Shown: positions 6,543-13,200 of the stretch, piece after piece | How the letters are laid out: the number at the start of each line of letters is the position of its first letter | How positions within the stretch are numbered: position 1 is the first letter of the stretch | Assembly: GCA_029979405.1 (NCBI GenBank) | Contig: JAPOHM010000013.1 | Location: forward strand, 1 to 14,595 | DNA length: 14,595 nt | Direction: 5' to 3' | Origin: Methanobacteriota archaeon | GTDB lineage: Archaea > Thermoplasmatota > Poseidoniia > Poseidoniales > Poseidoniaceae | The notes under the pieces: model-generated | What the model was told of the DNA's origin: nothing | Databases searched by the model: none | Seen by the model: only the letters and a program-made list of their open reading frames with translations | Made by a program: the position numbers and the translations under genes

Positions 6543-6725
6543 ATGGCAAAGAAAGACAGTGGTGGTATTCAACAAGCTGCAGGTCTAATCAGATACTTCG
6601 ACGAAGAATCTGAAGATGCTTGGAAAATTACTCCTGGGCAGATTTATTTTGCGTGCATAGGCCTTGCTGGTTTCATTTACCTCGTAAACGAAGGCGTTAT
6701 CTCTTGGTTGATTGGACTATTCTAA
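6543..6725 (+). CDS. secG: Preprotein translocase subunit Sec61-beta (archaeal SecG)
   Basis: A 60-aa tail-anchored protein with the archaeal/eukaryotic Sec61-beta signature: a short polar N-terminus, then IQQAAGLIRYFDEE (9-22), comparable to the SAGLIRYMDE region of methanogen Sec-beta, and one hydrophobic segment (about 34-57) near the C-terminus. Its length is normal for the family. It is the small non-essential subunit of the SecYE-beta channel and sits in the cytoplasmic membrane with its N-terminus inside. Its last 4 bases overlap the convergent 139-aa gene. It is useful as a marker that the window is archaeal, since bacterial SecG has a different two-TM form. Confidence 0.9.
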   Translation: MAKKDSGGIQQAAGLIRYFDEESEDAWKITPGQIYFACIGLAGFIYLVNEGVISWLIGLF

Positions 6726-7141
6726 TCACGAAGTGGCTCAATTAAAACAACAGAGCCCTCATTCATAGCCATACCTTGAGCCACCTGCATAGCGGTTTCA
6801 AGGTCCAAAGTTGCTCCAAGTGTTCTCGGCCCTTTGGGTTCATGAATCACCAACCTATGAGTCAGATGCTTCAAAGTCTCTTCGCTGACCCTTTCAAAAA
6901 TCCACTTATCGTTTTCTATCCTTACCATGGCGGGTACTTCAACGAGTGGCCCCATCTCAGAAGCAACTATTTCGGTCCTTGTTGTCAAACCTTGGAGATC
7001 TGCAAGTGGTCTCCAAGACCTTCTTTTTGTCTTCATTGTAATTTTGTTTTCTTTGCTTACGCCTTCTCTGAATGCTCTACCCATTGGATCCCCATCCCCT
7101 GAAGAGTATACCTCTTCTATTGTCAATCGATTCTCATCCAT
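6722..7141 (-). CDS. Protein of unknown function (139 aa)
   Basis: I do not recognise this protein. It is soluble, mixed in charge, and has no cysteines or membrane segments. Residues about 35-75 are basic (TMKTKRRSWRPLADLQGL), and the second half (about 75-139) looks alpha/beta, with VPAMVRIENDKWIFERV and LDLETAMQVAQGMAMNEG. It starts 26 bases after the stop of the polytopic membrane-protein gene on the same strand, so the two are probably co-transcribed. Its stop overlaps that of Sec61-beta by 4 bases. The compact fit between neighbours supports a real gene; the function is open. Confidence 0.75.
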   Translation of the reverse strand: MDENRLTIEEVYSSGDGDPMGRAFREGVSKENKITMKTKRRSWRPLADLQGLTTRTEIVASEMGPLVEVPAMVRIENDKWIFERVSEETLKHLTHRLVIHEPKGPRTLGATLDLETAMQVAQGMAMNEGSVVLIEPLRD

Positions 7142-7167
7142 TCATAAGAGTTGGGGGGACTTCCCAT

Positions 7168-8109
7168 TCAATCACTTTGTTTTTTAGGCTTTTTTTCGAT
7201 GACCATTGGTGAGGTAATGGAGATTACAATTGCTAATATTATGCCTATCAGAACGTGAATTGCGAGGTCGGTTTGGAAAGTTAAGATCATTGGAGAAAGT
7301 GACAATGCTATCCTGAATCCCCAACCTTCAGGTCTTGGATGATGGTCAAGACCCGTTATAGGAAGTAACATTCCTAGTAAACCCAAAGACGCTACGGCTA
7401 ACGTCAACCACATCGCTACGGCTACAGCGCCAGCTCCATCTCCGATTCTAAATTCATTCATAACTGAAAAATAAGTTAGCAAATATATGATGAAAATTCC
7501 AATTATTACAGATAATCCTAGTGCAAGTGTTCTTCCATCACCATTACCAATTTTTTGCACAGCCAGGGTTTCAAAGAAGGGCAGGATACCAAACAGAAGA
7601 CTTGAGGTAATAATTACAAAGAGTTCAGATTGGATTTCAATGAACCCACCAAATAATATCACAAGGTAGAATACTATGCTTCCGAATGAAGCAACTTTGT
7701 TGAATTCCACAATATTAACAAACATTTGTGCCAACATTAATCCTAAAAATAAAGCCAGTGAGAATTCTAAAATATTTTCTTGGATTGTATATTCAAAGAT
7801 TGTGCTACCTACTCCGTCCTTGGGATAAGAGCTCAACAATAGCAAACATATCACAACGCCCCCCATTCCATTAATCACCTTACGATTTACATCTCTAAGG
7901 ATATAGTACTGCAAGAGCGAGGACATTGCAAAAATTGAAACTAAGATTGCCCCCCCTGATTGTTGTATTGAATCCGCAGGTAATTGTATGAATGAGATAA
8001 TTGAAAACAAGGCACAAGCGCTTGGAATCCACTTATTGTAACCAGTAAAAACTGATGCGGACATTGCTATCGCGGAAAGGAATGTAAGTGTAACAAACGT
8101 TTCCGCCAT
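7168..8109 (-). CDS. Polytopic membrane protein of unknown function
   Basis: A 313-aa protein with about ten hydrophobic segments, beginning at residues 4-22 and ending with one at about 282-303 before a basic tail (KKPKKQSD). Most of the loops are short. I see no transporter signature or catalytic motif, only GLDHHPRPEGWGFR (about 251-264) as a charged, His-containing loop. The frame extends to 8307, but the ATG at 8109 is chosen because residues upstream of it are polar, unlike the protein, and overlap the divergent methyltransferase gene. It heads a two-gene minus-strand unit with the 139-aa protein. A transporter or envelope role is inference. Confidence 0.85.
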   Translation of the reverse strand: MAETFVTLTFLSAIAMSASVFTGYNKWIPSACALFSIISFIQLPADSIQQSGGAILVSIFAMSSLLQYYILRDVNRKVINGMGGVVICLLLLSSYPKDGVGSTIFEYTIQENILEFSLALFLGLMLAQMFVNIVEFNKVASFGSIVFYLVILFGGFIEIQSELFVIITSSLLFGILPFFETLAVQKIGNGDGRTLALGLSVIIGIFIIYLLTYFSVMNEFRIGDGAGAVAVAMWLTLAVASLGLLGMLLPITGLDHHPRPEGWGFRIALSLSPMILTFQTDLAIHVLIGIILAIVISITSPMVIEKKPKKQSD

Positions 8110-8131
8110 GATAATTCTAGAAAGAACTTGG

Positions 8132-8158
8132 CCTTTAGCCTTGCACAATCGCCAAAGG
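8132..8158. promoter_or_regulatory. Imperfect inverted repeat in the divergent promoter
   Basis: CCTTTAGC (8132-8139) and GCCAAAGG (8151-8158) are complementary at 7 of 8 positions with an 11-base spacer, midway between the divergent starts at 8109 and 8180. An alternative pairing is TTGGC (8128-8132) with GCCAA (8151-8155). A palindrome TTCTAGAA lies nearby at 8115-8122. It could be a shared operator. Confidence 0.3.
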
Positions 8159-8179
8159 TATGATTGATTACCCCGCGAC

Positions 8180-9853
8180 ATGGTCAGAGCCGCTGATGAC
8201 GATTTGCTTGACAAATTGTCCAAAACGCCACTGTCTGGCCTTGCAAAGCATTTAGGCATCGATGTAGAAAAATGGCTACCCGTAGCATCTTCACCACTAC
8301 CTGTCACGCTTAGATTAACTCCAAATCGAATCGATGTGGATTGGACGAGAGAAGTTCTGAAAAGTCTTGGAGGAGAAGTAATTCAGTGGATGACAACTTC
8401 AGAATCATGGGTTATGCCATTTTCAAAGGGTGATTATCCTGATGAAAATAGTAAGAAAATGATGATGCTATTACATGAAACCGGCCGAATCACAAGACAG
8501 GAAGCAGTGTCAATGCTACCACCTTCTGTATTGGAGCCTAAATTGGATGATGTTGTGCTGGATACTTGTGCCGCACCGGGGTCTAAAGCAACACAGTTGG
8601 CTGAAATGGTAACAACTGGATTAGTTATTGCAAATGAGCCATCCTCTGGTAGGCTAAACCTATTGGCGTCCAATAGAGGTAGACTTGGCATCCATAATAT
8701 GGCGATAATGCAACATGATGGTAGACACATTGGAAGGATGCCCTATCCTGGAATGGATGGTATTGTTGTTGATGCTCCATGTAGCGGTTCTGCAACAACT
8801 CGCAAGAACAGAGAGTTGTGGCATAATTGGACTCCGAAAGTCGGTCGTAGTTTATTCAAATTACAATCAGACATAGCATTCAGGGCTGCTAATTTGTTGA
8901 AACCTGGTGGAAAAATGGTTTACTCTACATGTTCTTTAGATCCAATTGAAAACGAAGCAGTCGTTTGCGAAATATTAGCGCGATGTCCTTGGCTAGAACT
9001 TCAAGAAATTGATTGTGAAAGGATATTCCCTGGACTGATATTCCACAACGGAATCGATGATTGGGACATCCTCGATGAGGATGGTGAAATTGTCGAATGG
9101 TCGGGCCAAATGCCGAAGGTTATCGGCTTGAAGGAAGAAATGCTTAATCCAAAACAAAGAGGTTTTGACTCTCCCCCGCTACATTACACATTTAGAGTGC
9201 ATCAACACGACAATAACTCTGGCGGGTTCTATGTTGCATTATTCAAGCATATTGAAAACAGAACCCTGGAAGGTCTTGCAAAATCTATGATTCAAAAAAG
9301 AGTCCTTGATAGGCCGCCTGAGGAATTGCCTGTGACAAAGAAAAACAAGCATGCCAATATTCCTGCTTCGGATGAAGTAGTGGATTTAATCTGCAGTAAA
9401 TGGGGCATAAAAAAGGAAGAATATGCTTGGTGGCAACGTGGAAAAAGAGTAAATGTTTCGACACTTGCGGTCAAATCAAAGATTTTTGATCCTGTTGTTT
9501 ACAACAGTAAAGGAGATTACTGGCCGGCGAATAATTTCCACCCCCTGCGAGTAATTCACGTCGGCCAGCCAGCATTTTCTGATAACAAAGGAGAATGGAG
9601 AATTAAACAAGAAGCTCTTGAATTAATGAGAAGTTCAATCGATTCTAACGTTTTTGAAGTAGATATAAGCTCGATAGCATCGCTACTAGAGGGCGAAATC
9701 CCAACAGTAGAAGATTTTGAAGTGGAATTACCAAGAGGCTCTTGCATGATAAAAAGTGGCGACTATCTCGTACCGGTTTGGGTTGCTGCGAGAGTATCTC
9801 CCATGATTGATGACAAAGAACAAGAAATTATTCGAATAAAATTAGGTAGGTGA
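8180..9853 (+). CDS. NSUN2/Trm4-like RNA (cytosine-C5)-methyltransferase with PUA-like C-terminus
   Basis: A 557-aa NOL1/NOP2/Sun family enzyme that would methylate cytosine C5 in RNA using SAM. Visible marks are QEAVSMLPP (107-115), the SAM motif DTCAAPGSKATQL (128-140), motif IV DAPCSGSATTRKN with C201, and motif VI STCSLDPIENEAVV with the nucleophile C251. RKN after motif IV and PIENEAVV resemble eukaryotic Trm4/NSUN2, the tRNA m5C enzymes. The match continues beyond the core: NSGGFYVALFKHIE (346-359), then a C-terminal domain (about 400-540) with RVIHVGQPAFSDNKGEW and LPRGSCMIKSGDYLVPVWVA, resembling the NSUN2 tail. Methanogen Trm4 proteins are about 270 aa and lack this part. A tRNA substrate is inferred. 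Its stop overlaps the Shine-Dalgarno of the next gene. Confidence 0.93.
   Translation: MVRAADDDLLDKLSKTPLSGLAKHLGIDVEKWLPVASSPLPVTLRLTPNRIDVDWTREVLKSLGGEVIQWMTTSESWVMPFSKGDYPDENSKKMMMLLHETGRITRQEAVSMLPPSVLEPKLDDVVLDTCAAPGSKATQLAEMVTTGLVIANEPSSGRLNLLASNRGRLGIHNMAIMQHDGRHIGRMPYPGMDGIVVDAPCSGSATTRKNRELWHNWTPKVGRSLFKLQSDIAFRAANLLKPGGKMVYSTCSLDPIENEAVVCEILARCPWLELQEIDCERIFPGLIFHNGIDDWDILDEDGEIVEWSGQMPKVIGLKEEMLNPKQRGFDSPPLHYTFRVHQHDNNSGGFYVALFKHIENRTLEGLAKSMIQKRVLDRPPEELPVTKKNKHANIPASDEVVDLICSKWGIKKEEYAWWQRGKRVNVSTLAVKSKIFDPVVYNSKGDYWPANNFHPLRVIHVGQPAFSDNKGEWRIKQEALELMRSSIDSNVFEVDISSIASLLEGEIPTVEDFEVELPRGSCMIKSGDYLVPVWVAARVSPMIDDKEQEIIRIKLGR
9849..9853 (+). promoter_or_regulatory. GGTGA Shine-Dalgarno deciding the start at 9859
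   Basis: GGTGA, complementary to the archaeal 16S 3' end, ends 5 bases before the ATG at 9859 and includes the TGA stop of the methyltransferase gene. It favours 9859 over the GTG at 9850 and points to translational coupling. Confidence 0.55.
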
Positions 9854-9858
9854 AATTG

Positions 9859-10995
9859 ATGAGATTGCTTGCATTCGTAATCGTTATTCTAATTTTACCT
9901 GTTACTAGCGCGTTAACCGATTTGACCGTGTATTCTGAAGCCAAGTACAAAAATCAAGATTCTTCGCCAATTTTAGTGGAATTTTTCCATGGTGAAAACG
10001 ACAACGAATTAGTAGAAAATTTCGAACGTATGGAATCTGAAGGAGAAATTACACTCCTCCACTGGAGGACGTCCGCAGAAGGAGAAGAAGGTGGATTACC
10101 AGATGATGATGCTAATTCTAGATTGATGTATCACGGTTTACAGACCACTCCTTCTGTAGCCATCAATGGATTTGCTGAAAACCTCAGCGATGTTAAACCT
10201 CAAATTATCGAAAATGAAGTCGAAATAGACTGGACAGTACAGTTGATTGGTTCAAGTGAGGTCGAATTACTGAATATCACTGCGACTTGGACAAACCCTC
10301 ACGCACTCAACGGGGCAACACAACTTCATTTGTTCATAATCGAAACTGAAGCAGTAGATGCTAAAGGTAGAGAAGTGCAAAACTTGGTTAGAGACTGGTC
10401 GCCATCCTCAACCTTCTACTTCTCCAATAATTCAACAAATTACTGGAATTCAACAATCACTTATGACCATCTAGACGGGGCTGGAATTGAGTTAGGAGAT
10501 GCAAGTCATGCAGATGATTATGAAATCCTACTAGTAATGGTTGGGGGATTTGAAAATGATTCCTTCAACAGAGTTCTTTCCCTACAAAGAGCAAATATGC
10601 CGACTTATTGGCAATCTGTGGATGACAATGCCGCAATAGCTCCTGCAATATTTCTTATTGGAGTAATGGTGTGTATGGGGTTCATTGTGCAAGCTGAGAG
10701 GAGAAGAGAAGTCGGCCTTCCAAAATTGGAGGGCTCCTGGACTTCTAACGAAAACGAAATTGAATACAGAATCATTACGGGTAATAGCATAGAGATTAAG
10801 AAAATGAAGTTGAGGGATGGATGGAAATCTTCCGGGAAAATAAAGTCTGAATTCCTTCAAGAGAAAACAACTAAGACTGGCAAATTGAAAGTAACTGGAG
10901 ATGGTGATTTTTCTCTACACCTTTCTGTTTCAGTTTACAAATTGGGGGATTGGGTATTGGACTTGAACCTTCCAGAAAAGAAGTCGAATAATTGA
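9859..10995 (+). CDS. Secreted, membrane-anchored protein with thioredoxin-fold-like domain
   Basis: A 378-aa protein with a signal peptide (about 1-18, MRLLAFVIVILILPVTSA). A domain at about 36-106 has the look of a thioredoxin fold: SPILVEFFHG as the first strand and TTPSVAINGF as the cis-proline strand. The CxxC active site is absent. A beta-rich extracytoplasmic region (about 120-250) carries several N-glycosylation sequons (NLS, NIT, NNS, NST, NDS). A membrane segment follows (about 257-277), then a ~100-residue cytoplasmic tail that is basic and beta-rich. It is coupled to the methyltransferase gene upstream, though no functional link is obvious. Redox chemistry is unlikely without the cysteines; a binding or assembly role is inference. 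Confidence 0.8.
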   Translation: MRLLAFVIVILILPVTSALTDLTVYSEAKYKNQDSSPILVEFFHGENDNELVENFERMESEGEITLLHWRTSAEGEEGGLPDDDANSRLMYHGLQTTPSVAINGFAENLSDVKPQIIENEVEIDWTVQLIGSSEVELLNITATWTNPHALNGATQLHLFIIETEAVDAKGREVQNLVRDWSPSSTFYFSNNSTNYWNSTITYDHLDGAGIELGDASHADDYEILLVMVGGFENDSFNRVLSLQRANMPTYWQSVDDNAAIAPAIFLIGVMVCMGFIVQAERRREVGLPKLEGSWTSNENEIEYRIITGNSIEIKKMKLRDGWKSSGKIKSEFLQEKTTKTGKLKVTGDGDFSLHLSVSVYKLGDWVLDLNLPEKKSNN

Positions 10996-11004
10996 TTATG
11001 TATA
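10992..11004 (+). promoter_or_regulatory. TATA-like region for the Lrp-type gene
   Basis: TTGATTATGTATA overlaps the stop codon of the upstream gene and lies about 17-29 bases before the ATG at 11021. It could give the regulator its own, nearly leaderless transcript. Confidence 0.3.
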
Positions 11005-11020
11005 CCTCTTGGTGCTACTC

Positions 11021-11473
11021 ATGGCGTTAGATGATACCGACAAAGCGATACTCGAGGCTCTTTGCTCCGACGCAAGATTATCACAACGTCAACTTGCTAA
11101 TATTGTTGGAGTAGCTCAAGGGACGATAACAAATCGTATCAAAAAGCTAGAATCTGATGGGGTTATCACTGGCTATACCCTTAACCTCAACCCGCCATCA
11201 TTGGGCTGGGAGATGACGGTCATGGCTGGATTATGTATAGAGAAAGGGCGTATTATGGAAGTCCAAGAAAAAATCTCTGCAGATAACAGGGTTTTTGCTG
11301 TTTATGATGTTACTGGGGATTGGGACTCTATGGTTCTTGCAAGAGTTAAGAACAGAGAAGACCTTGATAATTTAACAAAAACCGTTTTCACACTTGATGG
11401 TATTACAAGGTCATATACCCATGTAGTACTCAATACTGTTAAGGAATCAGGCGTCGTCTTGCCAAAGGAATGA
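11021..11473 (+). CDS. Lrp/AsnC-family transcriptional regulator
   Basis: A 150-aa protein of normal Lrp/AsnC length. An N-terminal winged HTH (about 3-55: DDTDKAILEALCSDARLSQR, then IVGVAQGTITNRIKKLESDG) is followed by a linker and the RAM ligand-binding and oligomerisation domain (about 64-145, with YDVTGDWDSMVLARV). Such proteins form dimers and octamers, bind promoter DNA and often respond to amino acids; the effector and targets here are unknown. The ATG at 11021 is chosen over the upstream TTG at 11009 because MALDDTDKAIL is the usual family N-terminus. The 3' end overlaps the convergent Toprim gene by 27 bases, so antisense interference between the two is possible. Confidence 0.94.
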   Translation: MALDDTDKAILEALCSDARLSQRQLANIVGVAQGTITNRIKKLESDGVITGYTLNLNPPSLGWEMTVMAGLCIEKGRIMEVQEKISADNRVFAVYDVTGDWDSMVLARVKNREDLDNLTKTVFTLDGITRSYTHVVLNTVKESGVVLPKE

Positions 11474-11836
11474 CGTCAACTCCTCAACACACCTCGTATC
11501 TGGTTTCATTGCTTTAGATAGATTTTGACGTAAGCGATTTGATACGGTGATGTTCATCCCTATCATTGATTCTGCAAGTTTTTTTTGCAGGCGCCCTCCA
11601 GTTCGATCCCAATCCATCAACAAAATACAAGATTCATAATTTGAGTCCAAATAAGCAATTAATTTCTCCACGGGCCATCCTCTATTCAATTTTTCAATTG
11701 GCCCCTCAAATCCTAATTTTCTCAAAGCGATTTCATCCCTTTTGCCTTCGATTAGGACAACCGCTCCGGATTTGTTTTCATCAATTGCTTCACGGAGTGC
11801 GCGCAACGCCAAATCATATCTTTTCTCTCGATTCAA
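11447..11836 (-). CDS. Toprim-domain protein (UPF0292-like)
   Basis: A 129-aa protein that is essentially one Toprim domain. It has the conserved glutamate strand VVLIEGKRDE (26-35, E30) and the DxD strand ILLMDWDRTG (71-80, D75 and D77), which bind metal in topoisomerases, primases and nucleases. Its small size and archaeal setting fit the UPF0292 group, whose role is not established; RNA or DNA processing is inferred from the fold. The start is a TTG at 11836 directly after an in-frame TAG, and no ATG occurs before the domain. It overlaps the upstream DUF167 gene by 23 bases, so translational coupling is likely, and it converges on the Lrp gene. Confidence 0.85.
   Translation of the reverse strand: MNREKRYDLALRALREAIDENKSGAVVLIEGKRDEIALRKLGFEGPIEKLNRGWPVEKLIAYLDSNYESCILLMDWDRTGGRLQKKLAESMIGMNITVSNRLRQNLSKAMKPDTRCVEELTSFLWQDDA
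11572..11590 (+). terminator. Hairpin with oligo-T, candidate terminator for the Lrp-type gene
   Basis: CTGCAA (11572-11577) and TTGCAG (11585-11590) are perfect complements flanking a run of eight T (11579-11586) on the plus strand, about 100 bases past the regulator's stop. Oligo-T is the main archaeal termination signal. It lies within the coding sequence of the convergent Toprim gene, so it may be incidental. Confidence 0.35.
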
Positions 11837-12134
11837 CTAAAACCTCCAATTTTGAAATTATAATATCCGAACTAAGCCCGAGAATCTTGACTTTTTTCTG
11901 TCTTGAAGTGAATCCCTGAACTATTTCAACATCTGTTCCCAGCAGGGTTTTCAGGACATTGCAGACCGCAAAATTTGCCTTTCCTCGTTGAGCTTCGGCC
12001 TTCACTGCGACTTGAATTCGATTTCTCCATTCATTAAGTCCGACCACGCCCTGTCTAGTCGATGCGGGTTGTACCTCAATATCAACAAGAACTGTGCCCT
12101 CAAGGTTAATTTGAACACAATTTGAAACAGACAT
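11814..12134 (-). CDS. DUF167/YggU-family protein
   Basis: A 106-aa protein matching the DUF167 family: VLVDIEVQPASTRQGVVGL (about 15-33), the AxxGKAN motif in RIQVAVKAEAQRGKANFAV, and DVEIVQGFTSRQKKVKI. Its length is normal for the family. It is a small soluble alpha/beta protein of unknown biochemical role found in all domains of life. The longer frame to 12197 is rejected because the extra residues do not resemble family N-termini. A TATATA stretch overlaps the ATG at 12134, which is odd: a minus-strand transcript started from it would lack that codon, so the stretch more likely serves the divergent oxidase genes. The gene overlaps the Toprim gene by 23 bases. Confidence 0.9.
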   Translation of the reverse strand: MSVSNCVQINLEGTVLVDIEVQPASTRQGVVGLNEWRNRIQVAVKAEAQRGKANFAVCNVLKTLLGTDVEIVQGFTSRQKKVKILGLSSDIIISKLEVLVESREKI

Positions 12135-12140
12135 ATATAA
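12134..12140 (+). promoter_or_regulatory. TATATAA box, possible distal oxidase promoter
   Basis: TATATAA on the plus strand is the best TATA match I see between the DUF167 and oxidase starts. Used in this direction it would start RNA near 12163 and give coxB a leader of about 70 bases that includes the hairpin at 12173-12198. Confidence 0.35.
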
Positions 12141-12172
12141 GCGTGGAAATGGGTGACTAATCAACAATCCCA

Positions 12173-12198
12173 TGTGCGGTGCAAACCACCCATGCACA
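12173..12198 (+). promoter_or_regulatory. Bulged hairpin in the oxidase upstream region
   Basis: TGTGC-GGTG (12173-12181) pairs with CACC (12187-12190) and GCACA (12194-12198) around a CAAAC loop, with CAT bulged out on the 3' side. It may be an RNA hairpin or an operator. Confidence 0.3.
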
Positions 12199-12202
12199 AT
12201 CG

Positions 12203-12210
12203 CTTAATAC
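12203..12210 (+). promoter_or_regulatory. Proximal TATA-like box for the oxidase operon
   Basis: CTTAATAC is centred 26 bases before the coxB ATG at 12232, the archaeal TATA-to-start distance for a leaderless transcript. It competes with the TATATAA box at 12134 as the main promoter. Confidence 0.4.
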
Positions 12211-12231
12211 GGCCGTCTTACCGGCGTAAGC

Positions 12232-13200
12232 ATGGGCGCTTCTAGGGAGCTGTGGCCAGACGAATTTACCATATTCAACATCCTGTACGATAAGTTCCTT
12301 TTTTGGTCAATTATCGTTGGGCTATTCACGTTCAGTTGGTTGATTATTGCGATTCTAAGATATAGAGACGGTATTGAACCTGCGGGTAAAGAAGAATTGA
12401 AAGTTGGTACTTTCCCGAAAGAAAGGCATCACTTCGACTTAGAATTTGCTTGGTTTTTTGGACCAACGCTTCTCGTTATTTGGGTTACATTCTTGGCATT
12501 CGGTTCAATGAATATCGTCTGGGGTGAAGTAGCAAACCTTCAGAACGATGAGGATTCATTCACTGTAGAAGTTAACGGTGTACAGTGGGCTTGGGAATTC
12601 AGATATCAAGATGCACTTACTTGGGAAGATATGGATACAGGACATGATGTCGAATGGGACATCACCTCCGGACTCGTGGTGAACGCTGGTCAAGATGCGG
12701 TTGAAGCGAAGATAAGCATAGGTACCACTTCCCTTACTCTAGATCTTGCCAATCAAACCACGCATGAGGAATTATTCAACGAATTAATCTTCCAGAGTGT
12801 TGAATTGATTAACGCTGATGGGGAAGTTGTCCACCGATGGCAACACATACCTGAAGGCCAAATGCTGAGTACCGAATTAATCATCCCGTGCGATACTAAC
12901 GTTCTTTTCAACATCCACTCTGACAAATACGGTGACAAAAACAGCGTTTACCAAGGAGTTCAGCATTCCTTCTGGCTACAAGAATGGGGCATGAAAGAAG
13001 ATGCCGTTCCTGGCCTCGAAGGAGGAACATGGATGTATGTTCAACCAAACGAAGCTGGCGTGTGGCCAATTAGGTGTGCTGAATATTGCGGAGAGTATCA
13101 CTCCTTAATGATCGGTCAAGTAGAGGTCGTCGCAAGAGAAGGCATGAATTGTGATGAAGACTTTGGAATCTACTTCGAGCATGAGGAGTTGAGAGCATGA
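12232..13200 (+). CDS. coxB: Cytochrome c oxidase (haem-copper) subunit II
   Basis: A 322-aa subunit II that carries the CuA centre and receives electrons from a soluble donor. Two N-terminal membrane segments (about 22-42 and 73-93) are followed by the extracytoplasmic cupredoxin domain. The CuA ligands are complete: H245 (VQHSFWLQEW), C282, E284, C286, H290 and M293 (CAEYCGEYHSLM). GVQWAWEF (117-123) supplies the aromatic electron-entry patch. Having CuA makes this an oxidase fed by a copper protein or cytochrome, not a quinol oxidase. Between the aromatic patch and the CuA strands lie about 85 extra residues (about 128-212), a longer insert than usual. Its stop overlaps the subunit I start (ATGA at 13197-13200), so the two are translationally coupled. 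Confidence 0.95.
   Translation: MGASRELWPDEFTIFNILYDKFLFWSIIVGLFTFSWLIIAILRYRDGIEPAGKEELKVGTFPKERHHFDLEFAWFFGPTLLVIWVTFLAFGSMNIVWGEVANLQNDEDSFTVEVNGVQWAWEFRYQDALTWEDMDTGHDVEWDITSGLVVNAGQDAVEAKISIGTTSLTLDLANQTTHEELFNELIFQSVELINADGEVVHRWQHIPEGQMLSTELIIPCDTNVLFNIHSDKYGDKNSVYQGVQHSFWLQEWGMKEDAVPGLEGGTWMYVQPNEAGVWPIRCAEYCGEYHSLMIGQVEVVAREGMNCDEDFGIYFEHEELRA

Noticed and set aside
8110..8307. N-terminal extension of the polytopic membrane protein
   Set aside because: It runs antisense through the start of the methyltransferase gene and is polar. The ATG at 8109 directly precedes the first membrane segment.
11601..11609. GTTCGATCC, resembling a tRNA T-loop
   Set aside because: It lies in the Toprim coding sequence and has no matching acceptor or anticodon arms.
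12135..12197. 21-residue extension of the DUF167 protein
   Set aside because: The residues do not resemble DUF167 N-termini, and the stretch includes the oxidase hairpin.
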